Shown: in pieces, positions 17,990-26,748 of the stretch
How the letters are laid out: each line of letters begins with the position of its first letter
How positions within the stretch are numbered: position 1 is the first letter of the stretch
Assembly: GCF_018403185.1 (NCBI RefSeq)
Contig: NZ_BOSE01000007.1
Location: forward strand, 275,101-339,100
Source: Paenibacillus montaniterrae
GTDB lineage: Bacteria; Bacillota; Bacilli; Paenibacillales; Paenibacillaceae
Reading direction: 5' to 3'
DNA: 64,000 bases
Notes under the pieces: model-generated
Databases searched by the model: none
The model's input: only the letters and a program-made list of their open reading frames with translations
What the model was told of the DNA's origin: nothing
Translations under genes and position numbers: made by a program

Positions 17990-18370
17990 TCAATCCCTCA
18001 TCTCTTTTAGCCATTGTTCCAGTTCATCGAGGTCCTTTTCCTTTAATTTGTTGCCGTTATAAAGCGTCGCTACCAAACTCGTTATAGAATTACTGTGGAA
18101 TCGATCCATAAAATCGCCTGTTTCAAGCTTCAAATAATCATCCTTACTGATCAAAGGGAAATAAGTACGCTCCTTGCTTTTTTTCTCCGTTCGGAGAAAT
18201 CCGCGATCCACCAAGCGCGACATCAAGGTAATGATCGTTTGTGCTTTCCATTCTTTCTCTTTACCTAACCGTTCCATAATCAGGCTGGTCGTAATTGGAG
18301 AAGTGCTATCCCAAATCACTCTCATAATTTCAAACTCAGCATCAGGAAGTTTTTTAAATGCGCCGCCCAA
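17990..18370 (-). CDS. BlaI/MecI/CopY-family transcriptional repressor
   Basis: This 126-residue winged-helix repressor starts at TTG 18370 (GGAGG 7 nt upstream). KLPDAEFEIMRVIWDS and KAQTIITLMSRLVDRGFLRTEKK at ~10-65 form the DNA-binding domain. The C-terminal LDELEQWLKEM helix is the dimerisation end. The family is inactivated when the partner M56 peptidase cleaves it. It is translationally coupled to that peptidase (stop and start 1 nt apart). Two operator-like repeats overlap its promoter. Confidence 0.92.
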   Translation of the reverse strand: MGGAFKKLPDAEFEIMRVIWDSTSPITTSLIMERLGKEKEWKAQTIITLMSRLVDRGFLRTEKKSKERTYFPLISKDDYLKLETGDFMDRFHSNSITSLVATLYNGNKLKEKDLDELEQWLKEMRD

Positions 18371-18386
18371 TTCCTCACCTCCATTT

Positions 18387-18436
18387 TCTACATTTGTCTA
18401 CTTTTATATTCTACAATTGTCTTATATTAAAGTCAA
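18387..18436 (-). promoter_or_regulatory. Promoter and twin operators of the blaI-like/M56 operon
   Basis: On the minus strand, TTGACT (18431-18436), a 17-nt spacer and TAGAAT (18408-18413) make a good sigma-A promoter. Two near-identical 13-mers, AGACAATTGTAGA (over the -10) and AGACAAATGTAGA (~23 bp further on), match the TACA-N-TGTA style of BlaI/MecI operators. This implies autoregulation. Confidence 0.8.
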
Positions 18437-18464
18437 GACTTCTCTCATTGAGAAGAAGTCTTGC
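18434..18464 (-). terminator. Hairpin between methyltransferase and blaI-like promoter
   Basis: AAGACTTCT and AGAAGTCTT arms with an inner TCTCA/TGAGA make a strong stem just after the stop of the methyltransferase at 18468. It is read as its terminator, although it partly overlaps the -35 of the next promoter. Confidence 0.55.
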
Positions 18465-18467
18465 GCT

Positions 18468-19208
18468 TTACTTTCCAGCTAATATTGTAAATTCCCATGG
18501 AATATTTTCATTGTTCCACCCACGATGCTCGTCGAACTTCTGCAAGCTAAAGCCAGCTGCTATGACTGAATTTATAATGTCGCTTAACGTATATAATCGA
18601 ATTGAGGTGTCAGGGAAATTCAGTTGTTCCTCCTCGCTAAAGAACCCTTTGTAGGCAACATCTCCACTTTTAAGCCCCGTATCAAAATAATTTACTTTTC
18701 CCTGGGAGTTAATAACTTTACTTAAAGGATGAAAATCACTTAAAATCATTTTCCCGCCATCCTTCAACAAATCGTGTAGAATGCGCATGAACAGTTCAAG
18801 ATCAGCGAAATAGTGAAGAATCCCGCCTTCTAAATAAAGAAGATCAAAGCTCCCCCCATATCTCTTTCGATCGATGTCATAAATATCTGTGACAACATAT
18901 TCTATTGAAGTATTTGCTTCAGCAGCAAGCTCTATGGCGTACTTTTTATTTTCCTCAGAAATATCGAACACGGTTACTTCTGCTCCCAGCAAAGCTAAAG
19001 GTACCGCCTTTCTCCCATTTGATCCACAGAGATTGGCGATCCTTTTCCCTTCAACATGCTTAAAATAGTGTTTATGCTTCTTGAGAAAGGCCAACGGATT
19101 TTCTAATATCAGTTTAGCTTTTTCACTTGGAGATCCATCTCTTTTAGTCCAAAATTCGTAAGCTCGATACTCCCAGGCACTTTTATTTTGTCTGCTTTGT
19201 TCGTTCAT
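18468..19208 (-). CDS. Class I SAM-dependent methyltransferase
   Basis: This 246-residue protein starts at ATG 19208 with GAGGAG upstream. SAM motif I reads RIANLCGSNGRKAVPLALLG at ~57-76, motif II VTVFDISEENKKYA at ~79-92, and the post-motif DLLYLEGGILHYF follows at ~124-136. The late GFSLQKFDEHRGWN and PWEFTILA are typical of a common Bacillales small-molecule methyltransferase family. The substrate is unknown. It stands alone, with its own terminator. Confidence 0.88.
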   Translation of the reverse strand: MNEQSRQNKSAWEYRAYEFWTKRDGSPSEKAKLILENPLAFLKKHKHYFKHVEGKRIANLCGSNGRKAVPLALLGAEVTVFDISEENKKYAIELAAEANTSIEYVVTDIYDIDRKRYGGSFDLLYLEGGILHYFADLELFMRILHDLLKDGGKMILSDFHPLSKVINSQGKVNYFDTGLKSGDVAYKGFFSEEEQLNFPDTSIRLYTLSDIINSVIAAGFSLQKFDEHRGWNNENIPWEFTILAGK

Positions 19209-19313
19209 TGGACTTCACTCCTCAACCATGCATCATTAGTGAAATAAGAATTACTCGTAATACCCATTTAACTCTGGCAGCTTTTTATTATTTCATCAGG
19301 ATATTCAAACACA

Positions 19314-19724
19314 CTAATCTCTTGCTACATCCTGTTCTGTAGTAATTCTGAATCTGTCCAATTTAAAATTCAATGCTGCAATTTCTTGTTTGCTTAACCC
19401 TCGAGTATCTAAATAAAACGAGCCCGATATATCTTCAGTTGAATTTGCTTGTATCTTCTTATTCGCTTCATTCGTTAATCCATCTTTGCTTACTCGTTTG
19501 TTTAATTCATTTGTTAAAATGGGTTGAACTGTCAGTACATTTATTTCTCGATTCGTGTTATTCTTAAGGTTAATTGTATAAGAAACACGTGTTTCATCCA
19601 ATTCTCCACCTAAGCTAAATTGAATTGGACCTAACACTAAGCCGTCCTCAACTGCTTTATTCGTGTTGCAGCCAGTTAATACAAAAAAACATATTAACAA
19701 TAATAAACTCCTTATATTCCTCAT
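19314..19724 (-). CDS. Lipoprotein of unknown function
   Basis: This 136-residue protein from ATG 19724 (GAGGG close upstream) has a lipoprotein signal ending LICFFVLTGC. The mature ~110 residues include VSYTINLKNNTNREI and SGSFYLDTRGLSKQEI, which suggests a small immunoglobulin-like beta fold. A GTG start at 19742 is possible. It lies ~30 bp after the Nudix gene and is probably co-transcribed. Confidence 0.65.
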   Translation of the reverse strand: MRNIRSLLLLICFFVLTGCNTNKAVEDGLVLGPIQFSLGGELDETRVSYTINLKNNTNREINVLTVQPILTNELNKRVSKDGLTNEANKKIQANSTEDISGSFYLDTRGLSKQEIAALNFKLDRFRITTEQDVARD

Positions 19725-19753
19725 AAACCCTCGACGAGACACATTAACTTGAG

Positions 19754-20176
19754 TTATCTTCTACCCTGATCGTAATACGGTATCTCATTTCCTCCTATTA
19801 GACTTTTTATTCCATGCTTGTAATACGGCATCAGCTTATCAGCTTCGTCAAGCTCGAGCCAAGCAATCTCAGTAATTTCATCAGGTCTTTTTATTTCTAT
19901 AGTTCCTCCAACTATCTCAGATCTAAACGTAAAAAATATAGCATGCTCCTGCTCCTGCTCAAAGATACATTCATTGATTGCAACAATTCCAAAGACCTTT
20001 ACATCAAGTCCTGTCTCTTCTTTTGCTTCTCTTACTGCTGCTTGCTCTAATGTTTCCTCTCTCTCAACCGCGCCACCAGGGAGTGACCAAGTCGAATTGC
20101 CCTGATTCTTTACTGCCAGGACTTTGGAGCTTGTTTCATCCATTATTAATGAGTAGGCTACGTCAACTCTCTTCAT
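19754..20176 (-). CDS. Nudix hydrolase
   Basis: This 140-residue protein has an exact Nudix box, GGAVEREETLEQAAVREAKEETG, at ~34-56, containing all the metal-binding Glu residues. ATG 20176 is preferred because GGGAG is then 7 nt upstream; the ATG at 20182 would be only 1 nt from it. Nudix enzymes hydrolyse nucleoside diphosphate derivatives; the substrate is unknown. Its start overlaps the end of a START-domain gene fragment. Confidence 0.9.
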   Translation of the reverse strand: MKRVDVAYSLIMDETSSKVLAVKNQGNSTWSLPGGAVEREETLEQAAVREAKEETGLDVKVFGIVAINECIFEQEQEHAIFFTFRSEIVGGTIEIKRPDEITEIAWLELDEADKLMPYYKHGIKSLIGGNEIPYYDQGRR

Positions 20177-20357
20177 ACACATTCTCCCTTACATTATATA
20201 GATTATGGGGTGCTTGTAATACTGTTATAGTGCCTTCATATGTTGTTCCTTCACCATCATCGAAAGCAATCTTACCACCAAGTTTGAGATCCACTTCCCC
20301 AGTAGCAAAAGGATACCATTGAGAGAAGCATTCAGGATTCCCTATGAATATCCCCAT
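20163..20357 (-). pseudogene. Internal fragment of a START/SRPBCC (AHSA1-like) gene
   Basis: NPECFSQWYPFATGEVDLKL and GGKIAFDDGEGTTYEGTITVL match the middle of AHSA1-like proteins of ~150 residues. The first ~20 and last ~70 residues are absent, and the frame stops inside the Nudix start region. This is a deletion remnant. Confidence 0.72.
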
Positions 20358-20359
20358 AT

Positions 20360-20482
20360 TTATCCACGCTTTGTAGTTTGGATTGAAGCTGTTTGCTGCT
20401 GTCGCTGAATACGAAGCTGTTCGATCTTATTCAGGACACGCATCAATTCAACGCTTCGATTATCTTGATCTAATGTCGTCAT
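20360..20482 (-). CDS. Possible 40-residue ORF
   Basis: The ORF starts MTTLDQDNRSVELMRVLNKI and continues with a Gln/Arg-rich helix-like stretch (EQLRIQRQQQTASIQ). It overlaps the end of the VanZ-like gene by 23 nt and has no good ribosome binding site. It could be a remnant C-terminus or chance. Confidence 0.2.
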   Translation of the reverse strand: MTTLDQDNRSVELMRVLNKIEQLRIQRQQQTASIQTTKRG

Positions 20483-20999
20483 GCTGTTTGTTTATTACCA
20501 TCGTATACAGCTTAGCTATTATTACTCCGATAGCTGCACCTACTGAATTCAAAACAATATCGTTTAATGTTGCAATTCTGCCGATCGGTAAAACGTATTG
20601 GAAAGCTTCAATTAATATTGAAAATATAGCTAAACATAAAATGATGTAATATTTATTTTTAGACTTTATTCTAAAGCTGCAACAATAAGCTAGTGGTAAA
20701 AACAACAAAACATTTATTATACTCTCTATTCCTTGTGTTTTCATACTATTGATAGAAAAACTGAAATCCATGAAATGATTTTCTTTTATTCCAGTTGGAT
20801 AAAGAGTAATAAAACAAATGCTAATCACATTAAGACTAATTAAAAAATCCAAGGCCGTTCTTTTGAAACTATCTGTTTGCTTTTTCTTGACTCTAAAAAA
20901 CAAAATTATACTAAATACCAGAACAACAATCAAAAACCCAACAATCACCATTGGAATTAAATCTTTATAAATTCTCCAATATTGAATTAGCTGATCCAT
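20460..20999 (-). CDS. VanZ-family membrane protein
   Basis: This 179-residue protein has about five hydrophobic helices. The family landmarks NVLLFLPLAYCCSF (~97-110), IEAFQYVLPIGRIATLNDIVLN (~135-156) and a final helix GAAIGVIIAKLY match the VanZ fold. VanZ gives low-level teicoplanin resistance in Tn1546, but most homologues are of unknown function. It is a single-gene unit. Confidence 0.85.
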   Translation of the reverse strand: MDQLIQYWRIYKDLIPMVIVGFLIVVLVFSIILFFRVKKKQTDSFKRTALDFLISLNVISICFITLYPTGIKENHFMDFSFSINSMKTQGIESIINVLLFLPLAYCCSFRIKSKNKYYIILCLAIFSILIEAFQYVLPIGRIATLNDIVLNSVGAAIGVIIAKLYTMVINKQHDDIRSR

Positions 21000-21074
21000 C
21001 CGTCTCTTCTTTTGACTCCTTTCTTAAATGGTCAAAGCAATGATTATCAAGCGTTGTCCTGGCCTGCCAACCAA

Positions 21075-21539
21075 TTATGGCTGCCATACCTCCCATATGT
21101 TCCCGTCTGGATCTGCGAACGTTATGTTGGGTCCGCTTGTCATTCTTTCTCCCAATATGTTCACTCCATTTTCCTGGAACCGCTCCAGCAGCTCTTCAAT
21201 CCGTGGAGTAATGAAGCACGCTATTGCATGAGGTTTGCCACCATCCTCTGTCCATGAAAAGCGCAATCGTCCGCCTTCTTTGTCCGATTTGTGAAGGAAT
21301 AAAGCGGGTACAGCTTGCCTTAAGCCAGGCGTAGGCAAATCTCCATTCTGATCGGGAAAATTCAAAACAGCCGTTACCATCCCAGGCCCAACACGTTCGT
21401 TGTCTGCGGGCTGAAATCCTAAATTCTTTTGATACCATTTAATAGACTCGTAAACATCATGGACTGGTACGTAAATGCAGGTTACACCTGTAATCTGCTC
21501 CAGTCCTTCCCCCACCTTAATTTCCGCATGCTCTCGCAT
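21075..21539 (-). CDS. VOC-family (glyoxalase-like) protein
   Basis: This 154-residue protein from ATG 21539 (GAGGAGG 8 nt upstream) begins with a ~15-residue leader. A single VOC module follows (TCIYVPVHDVYESIKWYQKNLG … GPNITFADPDGNIWEVWQ) in the beta-alpha-beta-beta-beta layout. Metal ligands of glyoxalase I cannot be assigned with confidence. Possible roles include a dioxygenase, an isomerase or drug-binding resistance. It is a single-gene unit. Confidence 0.85.
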   Translation of the reverse strand: MREHAEIKVGEGLEQITGVTCIYVPVHDVYESIKWYQKNLGFQPADNERVGPGMVTAVLNFPDQNGDLPTPGLRQAVPALFLHKSDKEGGRLRFSWTEDGGKPHAIACFITPRIEELLERFQENGVNILGERMTSGPNITFADPDGNIWEVWQP

Positions 21540-21618
21540 ATTCGTTTCCTCCTCTATCAAATGATTGTGCTGCCTGTTCAGTCTCAAACTCCTTCAATCC
21601 AATAATAAGTATGCTCTA

Positions 21619-22638
21619 CTAAGATTTTAACTCAATATGCTCGGATTGAATCGTTTTTATCACTTCATTCAAATTTGTTATTTCAAAGGGATAGTGAATA
21701 CCTTTAATGTCGTTTTTCAATACGAGCTTCGCTAAAGCTACCGCCACCATAGCAGTCGTTTCATAGTCTGACACTACGCTGACTCTCCATGACTTTACTT
21801 GAGAGCGCCCATCTATACTGCCGCTTGCTTCCACAGTCAAATAAGCTTTTTCGTCATGGTTTGGATTATGAGTCACGATTTTTTTAATAAGTCCCTTTCG
21901 ATTAGCAAGCCACCGTAACAACCCGAGCTTTTTTAATAAACTGATCTTTTTATTAAATAATTCTTCATCCCATGCCGTCCAATAATGTAGCTTGTGCAGG
22001 TTCATCGCCTCAGCAATACATTTTCGTTCCGCATGTTCGATTTTCCGAACCTTTTTCTCAAATCCGGAAGAGCCAAATGTGATCTGTCGCATTTCTTTGA
22101 AGCCTGCTTTGCCTTCTACGTTTTCAGCCACAATATGCAGCATGTCAGAAACACCTGTTGCACCTGCCTGCGCATTTGTACTCTGGAGCAATGCCACATT
22201 TACTTCTTCAGGCTCCTCCATCGTTTCCGTTGCTTCTTTCACCATCAAACCAGATAATCCAGGAATAAATCCTGCCATAACGATAGAGGCTGTGTTGGGC
22301 GAATCCAGTTCTCGTAATTTATTTACAAAGGCTGCTTCGGTCGTAACATCTACACAAGCAACACCACACTCAATACATACTTGTTGAACGATCGGTTTTT
22401 CCTGCTTCGCCACAATGATTACGGCAGCCACTCCAACCAATGCCGCACGAATCGACTCTTTTTTACGTGCATCAGCTTGCCGGAACTCAGCACCTGGAAT
22501 CAATTCCGCAATTTTTCTTCCACGGTCAACTTTGTAATCACTCACTATAACGTGAGCCTCTTCGGGTTTCCTCATTATTTCTCTACATACTAATTGGCCA
22601 AGCACACCCGAGGCACCGATGACTAGAATAGTTTGCAT
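21619..22638 (-). CDS. Saccharopine dehydrogenase-like NAD(P)-binding protein
   Basis: This 339-residue protein starts at ATG 22638 (AGGAGG 7 nt upstream). An N-terminal Rossmann fold is seen as ILVIGASGVLGQLVCREI and VIVSDYKVDRGRKI, then ACVDVTTEAAF and a mid-domain GFIPGLSGLMVKE loop, as in saccharopine reductase-like proteins. The C-terminal ~150 residues resemble the substrate domain. It probably acts as an oxidoreductase on an unknown substrate. Confidence 0.8.
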   Translation of the reverse strand: MQTILVIGASGVLGQLVCREIMRKPEEAHVIVSDYKVDRGRKIAELIPGAEFRQADARKKESIRAALVGVAAVIIVAKQEKPIVQQVCIECGVACVDVTTEAAFVNKLRELDSPNTASIVMAGFIPGLSGLMVKEATETMEEPEEVNVALLQSTNAQAGATGVSDMLHIVAENVEGKAGFKEMRQITFGSSGFEKKVRKIEHAERKCIAEAMNLHKLHYWTAWDEELFNKKISLLKKLGLLRWLANRKGLIKKIVTHNPNHDEKAYLTVEASGSIDGRSQVKSWRVSVVSDYETTAMVAVALAKLVLKNDIKGIHYPFEITNLNEVIKTIQSEHIELKS

Positions 22639-22704
22639 AAATGTTCCTCCTGGTTTCCAACGGAAATGTGTCCTCATCTACCGTAAAAACAATTCCCTGA
22701 AGTT

Positions 22705-23172
22705 TTATTCAAATAAGGTTTTTTCTTTATTGAGTTCTCTATCAAATATTTCTTTCGGGTAAGGAATTGCGATTTCTGGAATTTCGTCTTGTTTATAGAA
22801 CCTTAACTCTTCTGCTTCGCCATCTAGCGCATAAAGAATACCCTCTATTATTGAACATTCAAACATAATAACGAGATACTCAACTTTATGCCCATTACTG
22901 TATTCATACTTATATTTGTCTCCTCCAAATACCCCAATGATTCTTTCTGGATTGACAGTCAGTCCCGTTTCTTCATACACTTCTCTTCTTATGGCCTGTG
23001 CCGGCGTTTCACCAATTTCTATAGCTCCCGCAGGTAAGCCCCAGATTGTTTCATTGCTCTTGCGAATAAATAGTATCTCGTTATTTTCATTTCTCACAAT
23101 TGCCGCAACTGAAGGCATAAATAGTAATTCTGAACCAACCTTGCTTCGCATGTTCTTATAATATTCTGACAT
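22705..23172 (-). CDS. Nudix hydrolase
   Basis: This protein of about 155 residues has the Nudix box GAIEIGETPAQAIRREVYEETG at ~residues 49-70, after the LFMPSVAAIVRNENNEILF strand. ATG 23172 (MSEYYKNMR) fits the family N-terminus, but neither it nor ATG 23193 has a strong ribosome binding site. The substrate is unknown. It follows a VOC gene by ~40 bp. Confidence 0.88.
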   Translation of the reverse strand: MSEYYKNMRSKVGSELLFMPSVAAIVRNENNEILFIRKSNETIWGLPAGAIEIGETPAQAIRREVYEETGLTVNPERIIGVFGGDKYKYEYSNGHKVEYLVIMFECSIIEGILYALDGEAEELRFYKQDEIPEIAIPYPKEIFDRELNKEKTLFE

Positions 23173-23213
23173 TGGCACGCGGCTCACCCTCATCTTTTAT
23201 TTAATAGCTCTGA

Positions 23214-24032
23214 CTACATACTGCTTACATTAAAGCGATTTCCATCCGGGTCGTAAAAATGAAAACTAACCATTCCTCTAGTTAAAAATCCTCCAATTTC
23301 AGAGGTGTCTATACTGCTGCTAATCAAATATTGGTGATATCTAAAAAAGTCCTCTCTTTCCTTGATCCAGCATGATGGTTGAACTTGATCATTTACCTTT
23401 CCTGAAAATGTTCCTTCAGGCCTCTGTTCGATTACCCATAGCGAATCCGCTTCTGAATGATTTAATTTTAACGACATGATGACGAAATGGTTGTTTTTAT
23501 CCTGCTCAACGACTTTCATCCCCATATATTGTTCATACCATTTGACAGAATCCTCAAGATTGTTTACTCCAACTCTAATCCATGAAGGTAATAACTCATT
23601 AATAGGAACCGCTAAATCCTCTTGCAATGTCAATCTAATGCCCTCTGATGTAGCCCAAATATCAACGTATCTGGTTTTAGGCCCATCATATATTGGAGAT
23701 ACCCTAATGCCATCCAGCGAAAGCGTGTTGTGCATGCTTTCTAGATTTCGCGTTCGAAAGCACAAACGAATATTCGATTCAACGGTTCCCCTATCAACAA
23801 AATGATGCGGCAGCTTTGAATTTGTAAGATATGTAATCAACCACGTGCCGAAATCCATTTGCGTCATTTTCCCTTCCAGACATCTAGGATCTACCTTCCA
23901 GTCTTCTTGCATTTTCACCTTCCAGCCAAAGTATTGTTCAAACCACTTCACACAATTTCCAAAATTGTCCCATAGTACATCGATAAACTGTCCATCATAA
24001 TAGAGCGTGGGTACTGAACTATTAGTTGACAT
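23214..24032 (-). CDS. Tandem VOC-domain protein
   Basis: This 272-residue protein has two VOC-like halves, FIDVLWDNFGNCVKWFEQYF at ~17-36 and IRVGVNNLEDSVKWYEQYMG at ~152-171. Each ends in a beta strand of the VSFHFYDPDGNRFNV type (the second copy is clearest). The function is unknown. Its start overlaps the end of the upstream gene by 11 nt, indicating translational coupling. Confidence 0.8.
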   Translation of the reverse strand: MSTNSSVPTLYYDGQFIDVLWDNFGNCVKWFEQYFGWKVKMQEDWKVDPRCLEGKMTQMDFGTWLITYLTNSKLPHHFVDRGTVESNIRLCFRTRNLESMHNTLSLDGIRVSPIYDGPKTRYVDIWATSEGIRLTLQEDLAVPINELLPSWIRVGVNNLEDSVKWYEQYMGMKVVEQDKNNHFVIMSLKLNHSEADSLWVIEQRPEGTFSGKVNDQVQPSCWIKEREDFFRYHQYLISSSIDTSEIGGFLTRGMVSFHFYDPDGNRFNVSSM

Positions 24033-24780
24033 GTTTTCCCTCCTTCTCCAAATAAACCTGCAATGACTTCAATACGACTTCTTCATTTATTCCACTCATT
24101 CTACTTATTCGATTAGCCCATTCCTCAATACTGTCAAGTTGAACTTCTTTTTCTCTACCAGTTTGATAGCTAGTAAAACTTTTGTAGTTATCAAATTCCC
24201 AATGGGCCACTTGATTCTCTAAAAATAATCGTTTCTCAACTAATGGAGTACTTAACTTCCTTTGAGTTTTCTCTCCTGCTGCTAATAGCTCATTATCAGA
24301 AATCGGAGTCAGATCAAATCTTTGTTTACTATGCTTCCCATTTGGTCTTTTGTAGGTTACAACAAGATGGTCTAACAGAACCTTCAACCTAATTTGGGTG
24401 CCTGGAAAGAACCCGTCCAGAAATTGTTCAGTATATGCTTCATGTTGTCGGTCGATAAGTATAGGTTCTATCCATTGATCTCCAAGATCACATAAGTACT
24501 TATTTCCTTCCTCATTTATAACTACTACAGCCACATGTGAATGCGGCGTAAATATAGCGTAGCAATTCAGCTTATTCTTTCTAAACTCATCAATCAACCA
24601 AATGGATAGGTCGAAGCAATTTCCTGATGTCCCATACTGCTCTCTATGTTGCTTCATTAGCTCAACGCTTCTTTGCTTATCACCCAAAGAAATCTGGCTG
24701 TACCATCCCTTCGTTATTGTTTCCATTGGAAAGTCATTGAACTTCCGCCAAATTTCAAGAATATCCTGAGTTGCTCTCAT
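24022..24780 (-). CDS. Transglutaminase/arylamine N-acetyltransferase-fold protein
   Basis: This 252-residue protein starts at ATG 24780 (GGGGGA 7 nt upstream). A Cys-His-Asp series typical of the NAT/transglutaminase cysteine-enzyme fold can be seen: SGNCFDLSIWL (~52-62), PHSHVAVVV (~79-87) and CDLGDQWIEP (~96-105). This supports an acyltransferase-like cysteine enzyme, but the exact family is uncertain. It is coupled to the tandem VOC gene downstream. Confidence 0.6.
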   Translation of the reverse strand: MRATQDILEIWRKFNDFPMETITKGWYSQISLGDKQRSVELMKQHREQYGTSGNCFDLSIWLIDEFRKNKLNCYAIFTPHSHVAVVVINEEGNKYLCDLGDQWIEPILIDRQHEAYTEQFLDGFFPGTQIRLKVLLDHLVVTYKRPNGKHSKQRFDLTPISDNELLAAGEKTQRKLSTPLVEKRLFLENQVAHWEFDNYKSFTSYQTGREKEVQLDSIEEWANRISRMSGINEEVVLKSLQVYLEKEGKHVN

Positions 24781-24849
24781 TGTCTTTCCCCCATAATTCA
24801 TGATCACTTAACAATCGCATCAAAATTATTTCTTTGTACCACTTCCCTC

Positions 24850-25353
24850 TTAAAATCCAGCTTTAATTTCATGAATTTGTTTAGTATGCCTTTGTTCATG
24901 CAAGTACACTGATTTGACCCATTCAATTAATAACATCTCTTTAAATACAGGATGTGTGAACTGTCTTTTACTCAGCACTGATGGGTCTTCTACCGAGTTT
25001 AATAGTTTATATAGCTTCTCTCTTGAATGGCTTAGCCTTTCAATAATTTCTTCATATTCTAAAATTTCATCAGTTGGTTTAACGATGTCAGGAGCAGTTA
25101 ACCTTTTACTTCTATCAAGTAGAAAGTCTAATGATTTTTTCTCTAGTAATGAATCTTCTTTACTCTTTAGCCCTCGCATAATCGCTACGACATATAGCTC
25201 TTCAGTCTTTGCCAGGTGTTGACATACTTGACAGATGCTCCAGCTGGATGAGGCTATCTGTCTGTTCAACTGTTCTTTGCTCAAACCATCAAGAGCTCTT
25301 ATTAATTCGTCTCTTGTCGCTTCTAAGTTTTGATAGATCTCTTCAATTTTCAT
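24850..25353 (-). CDS. DinB-family metal-dependent protein
   Basis: This 167-residue four-helix-bundle protein starts at ATG 25353 (GAGAGGAAG upstream). It has the DinB hallmarks WSICQVCQHLAKTEELYV (first His) and VYLHEQRHTKQIHEI (HxxxH). Relatives include bacillithiol and mycothiol S-transferases and uncharacterised stress proteins. The frame extends upstream to 25605, but only by running through the hairpin repeat at 25419, so that extension is not coding. Confidence 0.85.
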   Translation of the reverse strand: MKIEEIYQNLEATRDELIRALDGLSKEQLNRQIASSSWSICQVCQHLAKTEELYVVAIMRGLKSKEDSLLEKKSLDFLLDRSKRLTAPDIVKPTDEILEYEEIIERLSHSREKLYKLLNSVEDPSVLSKRQFTHPVFKEMLLIEWVKSVYLHEQRHTKQIHEIKAGF

Positions 25354-25418
25354 GGAAAACTTCCTCTCAACAATATCTTTTAATTCTCTTAAATCTTTAA
25401 TTGATGCTTTTATATTGA

Positions 25419-25465
25419 CAAAACGCCCATGCCTTAGATAGCTCATATCTAGGCTTGGGCGTTTG
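25419..25465. repeat. Dispersed hairpin repeat, copy 2
   Basis: Arms CAAAACGCCCATGCCTTAGAT / ATCTAGGCTTGGGCGTTTG surround AGCTCAT. This is the most diverged of the four copies. It is followed by TGTCTGAGCTTTG, as in the other copies. Confidence 0.82.
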
Positions 25466-25534
25466 TTGTCTGAGCTTTGTTCCATTATTATACATCGAGA
25501 AGCCTCTCGACGATAGCCTTTATTGTTTTGACTG

Positions 25535-26293
25535 CTATACCTCTCCCCAAAATATCTCCGTTTCATAATCGAAATGAACAATACCATCCTTATTAGTTCT
25601 ATCAAACAAATTTCGTAATTCCTTCATCATCGGAATGTAGTGTGGATGTCCAGGTACAGGGCTATAGGAAGATGATAGCAAGCGGCCTCTCAAGCTCTCA
25701 AAATCAAATTCTTGACTAATTCTGAATCTTTCTTCATGCATGGTGACTTCCTTGAAGAAAGATTGAAGCATCGTTTGCGATACATTTTTGTGGTTTACTT
25801 TTTTGTAGTCGGTTCCGTACGTATGAAGGAGATCATCATATTCTTCACGGAAAGGAGTACCATTTGTTAGACGGGTATTCCATATTAATATTACTTTCCC
25901 ACCAGGCTGTAAAATTCTACGAAACTCAGCTTGTGCTCCTGAGCGATCAAACCAATGAAATGCTTGTGCGCAGACGATAAATTCAACCGACTGATCAGGT
26001 AATCCAGTTGATTCAGCGGAACCTGATATAGCCTGAAAATTCGAGTTTTTGTTTAGCATCTGCTCTGAGGCTGCTCGCATTGCTTCATTTGGCTCGACTG
26101 CAATCACATAGCTTCTGCGTTCCAGAATTAGCTTTGAAAATATGCCTGTACCAGCACCTATGTCTGCAATTCTACTGTTCGAACGCAAACCGACATGATC
26201 GTACAAATAATCAATAGCTTCTTCAGGATAGCTTGGACGATACTTCAAATACGAATCGACTCGGTCTGAAAATCTTTCTTTATTGTTCATCAT
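25535..26293 (-). CDS. Class I SAM-dependent methyltransferase
   Basis: This 252-residue protein starts at ATG 26293 with AAGGAG 6 nt upstream. SAM motif I IADIGAGTGIFSKLIL lies at ~42-57, acidic motif VIAVEPNEAMRAASE at ~63-77, FIVCAQAFHWFD at ~111-122 and a LQPGGKVILIWN strand follows. It resembles the methyltransferase-11 UbiE/Tam type. The substrate is unknown. It is a single-gene unit. Confidence 0.9.
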   Translation of the reverse strand: MMNNKERFSDRVDSYLKYRPSYPEEAIDYLYDHVGLRSNSRIADIGAGTGIFSKLILERRSYVIAVEPNEAMRAASEQMLNKNSNFQAISGSAESTGLPDQSVEFIVCAQAFHWFDRSGAQAEFRRILQPGGKVILIWNTRLTNGTPFREEYDDLLHTYGTDYKKVNHKNVSQTMLQSFFKEVTMHEERFRISQEFDFESLRGRLLSSSYSPVPGHPHYIPMMKELRNLFDRTNKDGIVHFDYETEIFWGEV

Positions 26294-26341
26294 TCATCGC
26301 TCCTTTATAGCAATTACAACTGGCTTCAACATTTAGATATC

Positions 26342-26692
26342 TTACAAATGAGCAAGAATATTAACTAGTTTTCCAAATGGATCACGTACAAAGAAACGTC
26401 TAACACCCCAAGGCTCATTTACAGGGCCATATTCTATCTGAAATCCAGCATTCTTTATTCTTTCATAAGCAGCCTCGACATCGTCCACTTCAATTGATAT
26501 ATCAGGTACAGGAGTTTCAGAACCCCCTTGCGAAGCAAAACTAATTTGTACTCTCATTTCTTGGTCAGCTCCATAAGTGGCAATCCACCCCAGATCCATC
26601 AATAGCTCAAGTCCTAAAACTTCCTCATAAAAGTATTTAGCTTCTGAAATATTGTTTGAATAAAAGTTAGTCACAATCCGTTTAACAATCAT
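26342..26692 (-). CDS. VOC-family protein
   Basis: This 116-residue protein from ATG 26692 (GGAGG 6 nt upstream) carries one VOC module. IVTNFYSNNISEAKYFYEEV starts it and WGVRRFFVRDPFGKLVNIL ends it. Its length is normal for the family. The function is unknown. Confidence 0.87.
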   Translation of the reverse strand: MIVKRIVTNFYSNNISEAKYFYEEVLGLELLMDLGWIATYGADQEMRVQISFASQGGSETPVPDISIEVDDVEAAYERIKNAGFQIEYGPVNEPWGVRRFFVRDPFGKLVNILAHL

Positions 26693-26748
26693 CGTTCTCC
26701 TCCATTTGCATAAAAATGCTGGTTGTTTTTTTGTTTTATAAACGCTGC

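Noticed and set aside
25354..25605. Upstream extension of the DinB frame
   Set aside because: It passes through the hairpin repeat and the methyltransferase end; the internal ATG has the ribosome binding site and family N-terminus.
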